Source of the DNA: Brachybacterium faecium DSM 4810
Lineage (GTDB): Bacteria; Actinomycetota; Actinomycetes; Actinomycetales; Dermabacteraceae
Reading direction: 5' to 3'
Length of the DNA: 64,000 nucleotides
Assembly: GCA_000023405.1 (NCBI GenBank)
Contig: CP001643.1
Span: 930,001 to 994,000 of the forward strand
Shown: piece by piece, positions 8,013 through 15,853 of the stretch
How positions within the stretch are numbered: the stretch's first letter is position 1
Layout: every line of letters begins with the position of its first letter
Notes under the pieces: generated by a model
What the model was told of the DNA's origin: nothing
What the model saw: only the letters and a program-made list of their open reading frames with translations
The model's database searches: none
Translations under genes and position numbers: made by a program

Positions 8013-10814
8013 TCAGGCGTCCCCGCCGGAGACGCCGCTCGTGCCTGCCGCGGGATCGTCGAGCCGGTAGCGGCTGATCGCCTCGGCCGCCGCCGAGGCG
8101 GGAACCTCTCCGCGCCGGGTCAGGAGCTGCAGGGTGCGGACCACCACGCTGTGCGTGTCCGTGCCGAAGAACCGCCGTGCGCCCGCGCGGGTGTCGGAGA
8201 ACCCGAAGCCGTCGGCGCCGAGGGTCGCGAAGTCGTTCGGCAGCAGGTGTCGCACCTGGTCGGGAACATCGGAGCAGAAGTCGGAGACGGCGACCACCGG
8301 GCCCTCCGCCCCCGCGAGCTTCTGCGTCAGGTACGGGACCGGTGCGGGCTCGTCGGGATGGCGGAAGGCGTGCTTCTCCGCCTCGAGCCCGTCGCGACGC
8401 AGCTGGTTCCACGAGGTCACCGACCACACGGTCGCCGCGACCGACCATTCCTCGGCGAGGATCCGCTGGGCTTCGAGGGCCCAGGGGACGGCGACGCCCG
8501 AGGCGAGCAGCTGCGCCCGGGGGCGGCCTTGCTGCACCTCGGGGGCGGGAGAGACCCGGTGGATGCCCCGGAGGATCCCGTCCACGTCGACGTCCTCGGG
8601 CTCGGCCGGCTGCTGGACCGGCTCGTTGTACACGGTGAGGTAGTACATGACGTCGTGGTCCTCGTCCCCGGTGCCGTACATCTGCTCGATGCCGCGGCGG
8701 ACGATGTGCCCGATCTCGTACCCGTAGGCGGGGTCGTAGTGGATCACGGCGGGGTTCGTCGAGGCGAGGACGGGGGAGTGGCCGTCCATGTGCTGCAGCC
8801 CCTCCCCGGCGAGGGTGGTGCGCCCCGCGGTCGCCCCGATCACGAAGCCGCGGGCGAGCTGGTCGGCGGCTGCCCAGAAGGAGTCCCCCGTTCGCTGGAA
8901 CCCGAACATCGAGTAGAAGACGTACACCGGGATCATCGGCTCGCCGTGCGTCGCATAGGACGTCCCGGCCGCGGTGAACGCCGAGGTCGCGCCGGCCTCG
9001 TTGATGCCCGGGTGCAGGATCACGCCCTGTGCGGACTCCTTGTAGGACAGGAAGAGCTCGCGGTCCACCGAGAGGTATCTCTGGCCCGCGGGGTTGTAGA
9101 TCTTCGCGGTGGGGAAGAAGGCGTCCATGCCGAAGGTGCGGGACTCGTCGGGGACGATCGGGACGATCCGATGCCCGAAATCCGGCTCTTTCATGAGGTC
9201 CTTGAGCAGACGCACGAACGCCATCGTCGTCGCGGCGGCGTTCTTCCCGCTGCCGCGGGCGGCGGAGTCGTAGGCGCGTGGGCGGGGGAGGGCGATCCGG
9301 TCGCGTGAGGGGGCCCGGGCGGGCAGGAAGCCGCCCAGCTCGCGCCGTCGCTCGAGCAGGTAGTCGAGCTCGGGGGAGCCCGGGGCGGGCCGGTAGTAGG
9401 GCGGAGCGTGCGGATCGGCGTCGAGCTCCGCATCGGAGATCGGGATGCGCAGATGGTCGCGGAACGCCGTGAGATCCTCGAGGGTCAGCGTCTTCATCTG
9501 GTGGGTGGCGTTGCGGCTCTCGAAACGGGCCCCCAGCCCGTGCCCCTTGACGGACTTCGCCAGGATCACGGTGGGAGCGCCGGTGTGCTCGACGGCCGCC
9601 CGATAGGCCGCATACACCTTGCGGGGGTCGTGGGCGCCTCGCCGGAGCGCCCAGAGATCGTCGTCGGAGAGAGTGCTGACCAGGTCCTTCGTCACCGGGG
9701 AGCGGCCGAAGAAGTTGTCCCGCAGGAACCCGCCGGATTCGCCGCGGAACGTCTGGTAGTCGCCGTCGAGCGTCTCGTTCATGATGCGGACCAGCTCGCC
9801 GGTCTCATCCTGCGCCAGCAGCGGATCCCAGCCCCGGCCCCAGAGCACCTTGACGACGTTCCATCCGGCGCCGCGGAAGAAGCTCTCGAGCTCCTGCACG
9901 ATCTTGCCGTTGCCGCGCACGGGCCCGTCGAGCCGCTGGAGGTTGCAGTTGACCACGAAGGTGAGGTTGTCCAGCTGTTCGTTCGCCGCGTGGTGGAGGA
10001 GCCCGCGGCTCTCCGGCTCGTCCATCTCGCCGTCCCCGAGGAACGCCCACACCCGCTGCTGGGAGGTGTCCTTGATCCCGCGGCCGTGGAGGTATCGGTT
10101 GAACTGCGCCTGATAGATCGCGTTCATCGGGCCGAGGCCCATCGAGACCGTGGGGAACTGCCAGAAGTCGGAGAGGCCGCGCGGATGCGGGTAGGAGGGG
10201 AGCCCGTGACCGGGCATCGTCTTCTCCTGCCGGAAGCCGTTGAGGTCCGCCTCGCTCAGCCGCCCCTCGAGGAAGGCGCGGGCGTAGTTCCCGGGCGAGG
10301 AGTGGCCCTGCCAGAACACCTGGTCCCCGCCGCCGGGATGATCCGCTCCCCGGAAGAAGTGGTTCAGTCCCACCTCGTAGAGCGTAGAGATGCCCGCGTA
10401 GGAGGAGATGTGTCCGCCCACGCCCACGCCGGGGCGCTGGGCCCGATGCACCATGACGGCGGCGTTCCACCGGATGATCGCCCGGTACTTCCGCTCGAGC
10501 TCCTCATCCCCCGGGTATGCGGGCTCGAGCTCTGCGGGGATGGTGTTGACGTAGTCGGTGGCCCCGGCGGTCGGTGCGGAGACGCCGTGCAGGCGGGCGC
10601 GCTCGACCAGATCGGTGAGGATGCGCTGGGTCGTGACCGGTCCGCGCGCACGGACGAGCCCGTCCAGCGAGGCCGCCCACTCGTGGTCCTCCTCGAGGTC
10701 CGGTCCCTGATCCGCGTCGTGCTCCGGCGCGTGCCGTGAGGCCGGCGAGAGAGCGGGGGCGGGGGAGACCGGGGTCGTCCGCGGGAGGGCGTCGGCGGGG
10801 ACGATCGAGTTCAT
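8013..10814 (-). CDS. aceE: pyruvate dehydrogenase E1 component, homodimeric type
   Basis: 933 residues, typical of homodimeric AceE of proteobacteria and actinobacteria. It decarboxylates pyruvate and passes the acetyl group to the E2 lipoyl domain. The thiamine diphosphate motif appears as [16 protein letters not shown], with [17 protein letters not shown] downstream. The N-terminal part has [19 protein letters not shown] and NHFFRGADH. The central and C-terminal transketolase-like segments include [18 protein letters not shown] and [16 protein letters not shown]. The start follows a GAAAGGAC element. No E2 or E3 gene is adjacent. The gene lies between the malate synthase and urate blocks, which is suggestive because PDH regenerates the acetyl-CoA that malate synthase consumes. 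Confidence 0.95.
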   Translation of the reverse strand: MNSIVPADALPRTTPVSPAPALSPASRHAPEHDADQGPDLEEDHEWAASLDGLVRARGPVTTQRILTDLVERARLHGVSAPTAGATDYVNTIPAELEPAYPGDEELERKYRAIIRWNAAVMVHRAQRPGVGVGGHISSYAGISTLYEVGLNHFFRGADHPGGGDQVFWQGHSSPGNYARAFLEGRLSEADLNGFRQEKTMPGHGLPSYPHPRGLSDFWQFPTVSMGLGPMNAIYQAQFNRYLHGRGIKDTSQQRVWAFLGDGEMDEPESRGLLHHAANEQLDNLTFVVNCNLQRLDGPVRGNGKIVQELESFFRGAGWNVVKVLWGRGWDPLLAQDETGELVRIMNETLDGDYQTFRGESGGFLRDNFFGRSPVTKDLVSTLSDDDLWALRRGAHDPRKVYAAYRAAVEHTGAPTVILAKSVKGHGLGARFESRNATHQMKTLTLEDLTAFRDHLRIPISDAELDADPHAPPYYRPAPGSPELDYLLERRRELGGFLPARAPSRDRIALPRPRAYDSAARGSGKNAAATTMAFVRLLKDLMKEPDFGHRIVPIVPDESRTFGMDAFFPTAKIYNPAGQRYLSVDRELFLSYKESAQGVILHPGINEAGATSAFTAAGTSYATHGEPMIPVYVFYSMFGFQRTGDSFWAAADQLARGFVIGATAGRTTLAGEGLQHMDGHSPVLASTNPAVIHYDPAYGYEIGHIVRRGIEQMYGTGDEDHDVMYYLTVYNEPVQQPAEPEDVDVDGILRGIHRVSPAPEVQQGRPRAQLLASGVAVPWALEAQRILAEEWSVAATVWSVTSWNQLRRDGLEAEKHAFRHPDEPAPVPYLTQKLAGAEGPVVAVSDFCSDVPDQVRHLLPNDFATLGADGFGFSDTRAGARRFFGTDTHSVVVRTLQLLTRRGEVPASAAAEAISRYRLDDPAAGTSGVSGGDA

Positions 10815-10861
10815 GGGGGTCCTTTCAGGGCACCGCTGCGGTGCGGGTGGGCTCCTTGCAG

Positions 10862-10892
10862 GGGCCCGCCGGCGTCATGCGCCGACGGGCCC
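10862..10892. terminator. hairpin terminator downstream of the NCS2 permease
   Basis: Two 13-nt arms (10862-10874 and 10880-10892, one mismatch) flank a TCATG loop. They lie 61 bp past the permease stop and 48 bp before the aceE start. No T tract follows. Confidence 0.65.
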
Positions 10893-10952
10893 GGAGCGGA
10901 GGGTCGATGTCAGGTTCTCGGCGTCCGGCGATCGCGGGACGTCACGTTCTCC

Positions 10953-12653
10953 TCAGCGATCTCCCGGGCGCGGCAGCGCAGGATCCGCGCTCCCGCCCTC
11001 GCCGACCGCGGCGACGGGCGCGGCGCCCGGCCGGGAGGAGGGGACCGGGCCGGTCTCGAGCGGGGTGGTGACCGGGGCCGCGGAGCCGATCGGGTCCGCC
11101 TCGGCGGAGGGCATGGTCGGGTGCTCCGCAGGGCCGTCCAGCTCGCAGATGGGGACGTCGACGACCTCCCCCTCCGCGGTGATGACCGGGACCTCCTGGC
11201 CGTGGCAGTCCACGAGACGGCCGCCTTCGACGTGGTCGCCCTCCTGCAGGTGGTGGCTGAGGTGCTCGAGCGATTCGTAGGAGATGCCGCGCAGAGGCGC
11301 ACGGGCGAACACGGATCCCTCGCCGTCCGGCGGGTTCCCGGCCTTCAGCTCGTTGAACAGCAGGTTCAGCGTCACCGCGACGACCGCGGCGGAGCTGATC
11401 CCCGAGTGGAAGATGGTCTGGAACCAGGTGGGGAAGGCGTCGTAGACGTCGGGATTGACCACCGGCAGCATGCCGGCGCCGAGGGAGGCGGCGACGATGA
11501 CCATGTTTCCGGTCCCGTCGTAGCTCACCTTCCCCAGCGTGCGGATGCCCGAGACGGCCACCGTGCCGAACAGCACGATGCCTGCCCCGCCGAGCACCGG
11601 CGAGGGGATCGCCGAGACGACACGCCCCAGCACCGGCAGCAGGCCGAGGACCACCATGATCGCGCCGCCCGCGGTGACCACGAAACGGCTCTTCACCCCG
11701 GTGATCGCCACGAGGCCGACGTTCTGGGCGAAGGCGCTCTGCGTGAATCCGTTGAACAGGGGTGCGAGGAAGGAAGCGCCCATGTCGGCGCGCAGGCCGT
11801 CGGCGATGCGCCGTCTGTCGACCTCGGTGTCCACGATCTCGCCGACGGCGATGATGTCCGCCGTGGTCTCGGTGAGGATCACGATGACCACGATCAGCAT
11901 CGAGATGATGGCCGCGAACTCGAAGACCGGCGGGCCGAAGGCCAGCGGGCTCGGCAGGGCGAAGAGCGGGCCCTCGGCGAGGCCGCTGAAGTCCGCCTGC
12001 CCGGTGAAGGCGGCGAGGACCGTCCCCAGGACGATGCCCAGCAGGATCGAGAGCCGCGAGATCGCGGCATTGCCGAGCTTGGACAGCAGCAGGATGATGG
12101 CCAGCGTCGCGAACCCTAGGCCGACGTTCCCCGGGGAGGCGTAGTCGGGGGCCTCGGCGTCGTCGCCCATGATCCATCCCCCGGCGACGGGGAACAGGGA
12201 GAGCCCGATCGTGGCGATCACGACCCCGGTGACGACGGGTGGGAAGAATCTGACGATCCGCGCGAACAGCGGGGCGATCAGGAACCCGATCGCCGCGGAG
12301 ACCATCACGGCGCCGAACACGGCCTGGATGCCGCCGGGGCCTCCGACGATGGCGGTCATCGTCGCGACTCCCGCGAAGGAGGTTCCCTGCACCAGCGGCA
12401 GGCGCGAGCCGAAGAACGGGATCCCGAAGGATTGCAGGATCGTCGCCAATCCGCCGACGAACAGGCAGCAGGCGATGAGCAGTGCCTGTTCCTGCGGGGT
12501 GACGCCGGCTGCAGCACCGACGATCAGCGGCGGGGCGATGATCCCGCCGTACATGGTCAGGACATGCTGCAGGCCGTAGCTGACGTCCTTGCCGACGCCG
12601 AGGTGTTCGTCCTCGGGGCGGGCGGAGGCCGGGGCCGTCACGGTGACGCTCAT
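10953..12653 (-). CDS. NCS2-family xanthine/urate permease with long C-terminal tail
   Basis: 566-residue nucleobase:cation symporter-2 (NAT family) membrane protein with about 14 predicted transmembrane segments up to residue ~440. The NAT signature is QNVGLVAITGVKSR. The VQGTSFAGVATM segment and the acidic TM8-like ILTETTADIIAVGE are also present. The location directly after uricase points to urate or xanthine as substrate; the sequence alone does not separate these. The last ~123 residues form a soluble tail: a folded-looking part containing EGDHVEGGRLVDCHGQ, then about 60 residues rich in Pro, Ala and Gly. Uptake across the cytoplasmic membrane is coupled to protons or sodium in this family. 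The start ATG is within 12 bp of a CCTTACGAAGGAGTAAGTGA element. Confidence 0.9.
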   Translation of the reverse strand: MSVTVTAPASARPEDEHLGVGKDVSYGLQHVLTMYGGIIAPPLIVGAAAGVTPQEQALLIACCLFVGGLATILQSFGIPFFGSRLPLVQGTSFAGVATMTAIVGGPGGIQAVFGAVMVSAAIGFLIAPLFARIVRFFPPVVTGVVIATIGLSLFPVAGGWIMGDDAEAPDYASPGNVGLGFATLAIILLLSKLGNAAISRLSILLGIVLGTVLAAFTGQADFSGLAEGPLFALPSPLAFGPPVFEFAAIISMLIVVIVILTETTADIIAVGEIVDTEVDRRRIADGLRADMGASFLAPLFNGFTQSAFAQNVGLVAITGVKSRFVVTAGGAIMVVLGLLPVLGRVVSAIPSPVLGGAGIVLFGTVAVSGIRTLGKVSYDGTGNMVIVAASLGAGMLPVVNPDVYDAFPTWFQTIFHSGISSAAVVAVTLNLLFNELKAGNPPDGEGSVFARAPLRGISYESLEHLSHHLQEGDHVEGGRLVDCHGQEVPVITAEGEVVDVPICELDGPAEHPTMPSAEADPIGSAAPVTTPLETGPVPSSRPGAAPVAAVGEGGSADPALPRPGDR

Positions 12654-12682
12654 TCACTTACTCCTTCGTAAGGTGATGCGGG

Positions 12683-12712
12683 CCGGGGCCCGCCGTCCTC
12701 GGCGGGCCCCGG
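12683..12712. terminator. hairpin between uricase and the permease gene
   Basis: A perfect 13-bp GC stem (12683-12695 with 12700-12712) closes a TCCT loop. It lies 9 bp past the uricase stop and 29 bp upstream of the permease start. It could partly terminate transcription or protect the upstream mRNA, giving less permease than uricase. Confidence 0.65.
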
Positions 12713-12721
12713 TGAGAGGGA

Positions 12722-13666
12722 TCAGCAGAATCCGTTGATGCCCATCCAGGCATCGTCGGCCGTGGGGGCCCCCTTGCGCTGGAGAGTGGCCTCGATGAGG
12801 CCGAAGGGGCGGTCCGCCGCGTGGTGCGTCTCGAGGTTGTTCTCGATGCCGGCGAAGCCGAGGTCGTACACGAAATGGTGCTTGTTGGGGCAGGAGAACT
12901 TGATCTCGTCGATCTCCGGGTGGGCCGTGAGCACGGCGCTGCCCATGTGGTGGAGGGTCTCCTGCAGCGCACGGGAGTAGTGATCGGTGAACTTCGACAG
13001 GAGGATCTTCTTCACGCTGCGGTAGACCTCATCGAAGTCGACATCCGTGGTGCTGTAGCGCCAGCGGGTCGCGATGTCGGTCGAGAGGATGCGATCCTGG
13101 GTCTCCTGCAGGGTCGTGAACCGATCCTTCGGGTATCCCTCGAAGCCGGATCCGGTGGACTTCAGGACGGTCAGATCGTAGAAGCCGGAGATCACCGTGC
13201 GCTTCTCGCCGTCGGTGACCACCACCGCGGTGCGCTTCTCCTGCTTCGACTCGACGAAGCAGTGATCGTGATCGTCGATCCGCTCCCAGGCGTGCTCCTC
13301 GGCCTCCCAGCGGCCGCCGTGGATCCACTCGAACTCCGAGGTGAAATGGTCCGAGAGCGCCAGCAGGAGCTGCTCGGGCGACTTCACGCCGTGGGTCTGG
13401 GCGAAGCCGAACACGGTGTTCTTCTGGGTGTCGGTGGCGACGCAGTGGGCGTTGTCGCCCTCGGAATGCATTGCCTCCAGGTCACCGCGCAGTTGCGAGG
13501 TGACGGTGACGTCCCGGATCTCGTGGCGCGGCGTACCGCGCGTGATGCGCACGACGTGCGTCTCCGCCTTGCCGTACTGGGTGGGTCCGAGGACGATCTC
13601 GGCCTCGTTCGGGGGGCTCGCGGAGTCGGAGCGGTGGGTCGAAGGCTTGTCGAGGATGTCGGTCAT
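12722..13666 (-). CDS. urate oxidase (uricase)
   Basis: 314 residues, cofactor-free uricase made of tandem T-fold (tunnelling fold) domains. It oxidises urate with O2 to 5-hydroxyisourate and releases H2O2. Signatures visible are VLGPTQYGKAETHVVRITR near residue 25, the catalytic Thr region HCVATDTQKNTVFGFAQ (about residue 75-90), FTSEFEWIHGG, ISGFYDLTVLKSTGSGFEGY and TRWRYS. The C-terminal domain contains EIKFSCPNKHHFVYDLGF. It lies 68 bp downstream of uraH in the uraD-uraH-uricase-permease operon. The H2O2 by-product makes the nearby peroxiredoxin at 14817 functionally interesting. Confidence 0.95.
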   Translation of the reverse strand: MTDILDKPSTHRSDSASPPNEAEIVLGPTQYGKAETHVVRITRGTPRHEIRDVTVTSQLRGDLEAMHSEGDNAHCVATDTQKNTVFGFAQTHGVKSPEQLLLALSDHFTSEFEWIHGGRWEAEEHAWERIDDHDHCFVESKQEKRTAVVVTDGEKRTVISGFYDLTVLKSTGSGFEGYPKDRFTTLQETQDRILSTDIATRWRYSTTDVDFDEVYRSVKKILLSKFTDHYSRALQETLHHMGSAVLTAHPEIDEIKFSCPNKHHFVYDLGFAGIENNLETHHAADRPFGLIEATLQRKGAPTADDAWMGINGFC

Positions 13667-13734
13667 GGGGTCTTTCCTTCATCATTGGAGGGCGGGTGTG
13701 TCGGGGGAGCCGCCGGCCGCGGCCGACTCCTGTG

Positions 13735-14061
13735 TCAGCTCCCCCGATAGGTGGAGAACGCGAACGGGCTGAGCAGGAGGGGCACGTGGTAGTGCTCCTG
13801 CGTCGATCCGATCGTGAAGTCCACGGTGATGCGCGGGAAGAACGTCGCCTGATCGCTGGCGGCGAAGTAGTCTCCCGTCTCGAAGGTGATCCGGTAGTCA
13901 CCGGTATCCAGGGTCTGTGGGCCGAGGTCGCGCACGCGTCCGTCGGCATCGGTGGTCGCCGAGGCGATGTGCTCGCCCGAGGCGGTGCTGAGGGTCAGCT
14001 CGACGCCGGCGGCGGGCACGCCCCAGCGCGTGTCGAGGATGTGGGCGGAGAGGTGGCTCAT
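13735..14061 (-). CDS. uraH: 5-hydroxyisourate hydrolase
   Basis: 108 residues, transthyretin-like hydrolase that opens 5-hydroxyisourate to OHCU, step two after uricase. The N-terminal SHLSAHILDTRWGVPA carries the conserved His. HYHVPLLLSPFAFSTYRGS at the C-terminus carries further active-site residues and the diagnostic YRGS ending. Full length for the family, without an export signal, so it is cytoplasmic. It starts 4 bp inside the end of uraD (ATGA overlap), showing translational coupling. Confidence 0.95.
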   Translation of the reverse strand: MSHLSAHILDTRWGVPAAGVELTLSTASGEHIASATTDADGRVRDLGPQTLDTGDYRITFETGDYFAASDQATFFPRITVDFTIGSTQEHYHVPLLLSPFAFSTYRGS

Positions 14062-14555
14062 GGTGTGGTCATCCCTTCGAGTCGGCCGGTGGCGATCTGG
14101 CGGAGCTGCTGGGCGATGACCCTCAGCTCGCGCTCGGCGTCGTTGCCCATGCGCTCCTCGAGCGTTGCGAGGATCTCGGCGGGCGTGCGCCCTGCGGCCC
14201 GGATGAGGAAGACCCTCCCGAACCGCTCTTCGTAGGCGACGTTGCGGGCCCTCAGCTCGCGCTGGAGGTCAGCGTCGTCGGGGTCGATGCCTCCCTGCTC
14301 GGCGCGGGACAGCTCGGCCTCGGCGCCGTCGCCCTCGGCGCGGTCGCCGATGCGCGGGTGGTGCACGAGTGCCTGGTCGATCTCGGCTACCGTGAACGGC
14401 TCTGCAGCGGTGGCCGCGGTCCTCAAGAGCTGCTCCCGGGTCGCGAAGGGCCGGGCGGCGACGATCTCGTCGATCCAACGCGCGATGTCGAGAGCGGGAC
14501 GCAGGAACGCCGAGGCCGCCTCGGCGTCGAGGGAATTGAAGTCGTCGATGGTCAT
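14058..14555 (-). CDS. uraD: OHCU (2-oxo-4-hydroxy-4-carboxy-5-ureidoimidazoline) decarboxylase
   Basis: 165 residues, helical decarboxylase that produces (S)-allantoin, the last step of the uricase route. FNSLDAEAASAFLRPALDIARW at the N-terminus is replaced in wording here by its key parts, FNSLD and LRPAL. The catalytic His is in HHPRIGDRA (about residues 68-76), and the LRARNVAYEERFGRVFLIRA segment is represented by YEERFGRVFLIRAAGRT. The ATG at 14555 is preceded by AAGAAGTGGAGAT. It is the first gene of the urate operon; putative operator site D lies 105 bp upstream. Confidence 0.93.
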   Translation of the reverse strand: MTIDDFNSLDAEAASAFLRPALDIARWIDEIVAARPFATREQLLRTAATAAEPFTVAEIDQALVHHPRIGDRAEGDGAEAELSRAEQGGIDPDDADLQRELRARNVAYEERFGRVFLIRAAGRTPAEILATLEERMGNDAERELRVIAQQLRQIATGRLEGMTTP

Positions 14556-14659
14556 ATCTCCACTTCTTCGTGGTGGTCGCGGCCCTCGGTGAGCCGTGGG
14601 GGCGGTCCCCACCGGTGCCGTCTCTGGTCAGTCGGGGATGTGCACTGAAACGCCACTGT

Positions 14660-14684
14660 TTCCGCTAGATGAAAACTTGTTTTC
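14660..14684 (-). promoter_or_regulatory. putative IclR-family operator, site D (upstream of uraD)
   Basis: Read on the minus strand: GAAA-N6-TTTC-N7-GGAA, the layout of sites A-C with the first palindrome carrying A for the second G. The core TGAAAACTTGTTTTCA (14670-14685) is a 7-bp-armed palindrome in a locally AT-rich patch. A further GAAAC-N6-GTTTC repeat overlaps its upstream edge (14647-14662). Confidence 0.5.
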
Positions 14685-14816
14685 ATTCCGCGTCAGTCAA
14701 GCGGACTGTCCGATCGCTGTCAAGCCGCCCGGCCGGATCGCCGGCTGCGAGTCCTGGTCGCGATGCGGTCGAGGGCCCGGCGCTTGCGGGGGCGAGGTGA
14801 CGGCAGTCCTCGGGGG

Positions 14817-15290
14817 TCAGGGGCGACTCCCGAGTGTGTCGATGAGGGTGGCGACGTGCCCCGCGGCGCCGACTGCGTAGTCGGCCGCGAGGACGACGCC
14901 GTCCTCGTCCAGGACGATCGTCGAGCGCAGCGGGCCCTCGCTCCGCTCCCCGGCGATCTCCCGCTCTCCCCATGCTCCCCAGGCGCGGGCCGTCCGGGAG
15001 TCGGGGTCTGAGAGCAGGGTGAACGGCAGCTCGTAGGTCGTCGCGAAGTCGGCGAGCGTGTCGGGGGTGTCGGCGGAGATCCCGAGGATGCGATATCCGC
15101 GCTCGTCGAGGGCGGACTCGTGGTCGCGGAAGTCGCAGGCCTCGGTGGTGCACCCCGGGGTGAAGGCTTTCGGGTAGAAGTAGACGACGGTGCGGCGACC
15201 GTGCAGGTCAGCGAGGGTGACGCGGTCTCCGCGGGTGTCGGCGAGATCGAGGTCGGGGGCGCGATCTCCGGGGGAGAGCTGCTGGGGCAT
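14817..15290 (-). CDS. peroxiredoxin, BCP/thiol-peroxidase type
   Basis: 157 residues, thioredoxin-fold peroxidase reducing H2O2 and organic peroxides. The peroxidatic Cys is in FTPGCTTEACDFRD (about residues 43-56), and the second Cys five residues later is the resolving-Cys position of BCP-type 1-Cys/atypical 2-Cys enzymes. VVYFYPKAFTPGC and LLSDPDSRTARAWGAWG are typical. It lies downstream of a 60-residue membrane protein gene (31-bp gap), and the pair follows putative operator site C. Co-regulation with uricase, whose reaction produces H2O2, is inferred from the shared operator pattern. Confidence 0.9.
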   Translation of the reverse strand: MPQQLSPGDRAPDLDLADTRGDRVTLADLHGRRTVVYFYPKAFTPGCTTEACDFRDHESALDERGYRILGISADTPDTLADFATTYELPFTLLSDPDSRTARAWGAWGEREIAGERSEGPLRSTIVLDEDGVVLAADYAVGAAGHVATLIDTLGSRP

Positions 15291-15321
15291 CGGGGTTCTC
15301 CTATCGGCGGCGGGTGAGCGG

Positions 15322-15504
15322 TCAGGCGATTCGGTTCACGAGGAGCACCGCGCACGCGCTGGTCAGAGCGATCGAGGCGACGATCCAGGCGGGCAGCCGC
15401 GGCGGGCTCGAGGACCTGTCGGGCAGGACGAAGTCCGGGTCGCAGGTGATGGTCGCAGGCACAGCTGTATGAATCGATGCCGACGGGGGTGGTGGGGTGG
15501 TCAT
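15322..15504 (-). CDS. small single-span membrane protein of unknown function
   Basis: 60 residues. A Pro/Ser-rich N-terminus with one Cys (TITCDPDF) precedes one hydrophobic segment, WIVASIALTSACAVLLV (about residues 40-56). The protein ends almost directly after the membrane span, a C-tail-anchored layout. CCCGGAGGCAGCC gives a strong ribosome binding site, which supports a real gene despite its size. It precedes the peroxiredoxin by 31 bp and follows putative operator site C by 61 bp. I recognise no family. Confidence 0.55.
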   Translation of the reverse strand: MTTPPPPSASIHTAVPATITCDPDFVLPDRSSSPPRLPAWIVASIALTSACAVLLVNRIA

Positions 15505-15565
15505 GGCTGCCTCCGGGGTGCTGGCGAGCGGACGTGCCGCCCGGCGGGCTAGGAATCCATCTAGT

Positions 15566-15590
15566 GGAAGTGAACTTCCATAACATGGAA
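15566..15590 (+). promoter_or_regulatory. putative IclR-family operator, site C (upstream of the membrane protein-peroxiredoxin pair)
   Basis: GGAA-gtgaac-TTCC-ataacat-GGAA, an exact match to the N6/N7 layout of site A. GGAAGTGAACTTCC and TTCCATAACATGGAA are two overlapping palindromes sharing the middle TTCC. Rightward there is only the convergent end of the sialidase operon, so the likely target is the leftward gene at 15504. Confidence 0.6.
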
Positions 15591-15756
15591 ACTAGCGCAG
15601 AGGGTCGATGTCGTCAAGAGGTCCGGCACTTCTCCTGGGTGCCGCAGCCACCGTCCCGAGAGATCGCTGGCCTTCCCACTGCTGCGCCGGAGATCGCTCA
15701 ACCGCCGTGAGCTGTGCCGTCCGCTGCACTCGGCCGCCGGGATCCTCGGGAACGCA

Positions 15757-15796
15757 GAAGCGGGGGCATCCACCTGCTGGTGGATGCCCCCGCTTC
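15757..15796. terminator. terminator of the sialic-acid operon
   Basis: A perfect 18-bp stem (15757-15774 with 15779-15796) closes a TGCT loop, 57 bp past the last sialidase stop codon. No T run follows. Confidence 0.8.
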
Positions 15797-15853
15797 ACCT
15801 CTCGCACGTCACGGCAGGAACGATCTCGATCCACGCCGGCGAGCCGCTCTGCC

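Larger units (their letters stand above)
15505..15853. other. intergenic region between the peroxiredoxin unit and the sialidase operon
   Basis: 349 bp without a credible gene. It holds operator site C (15566-15590) and the hairpin terminator at 15757-15796. Nothing else recognisable was seen. Confidence 0.6.

Noticed and set aside
8013-10814. Including aceE in the IclR regulon
   Set aside because: No GGAA-N6-TTCC-type element was seen in the 138 bp upstream of aceE, so it is linked to the pathway only by position and biochemistry.
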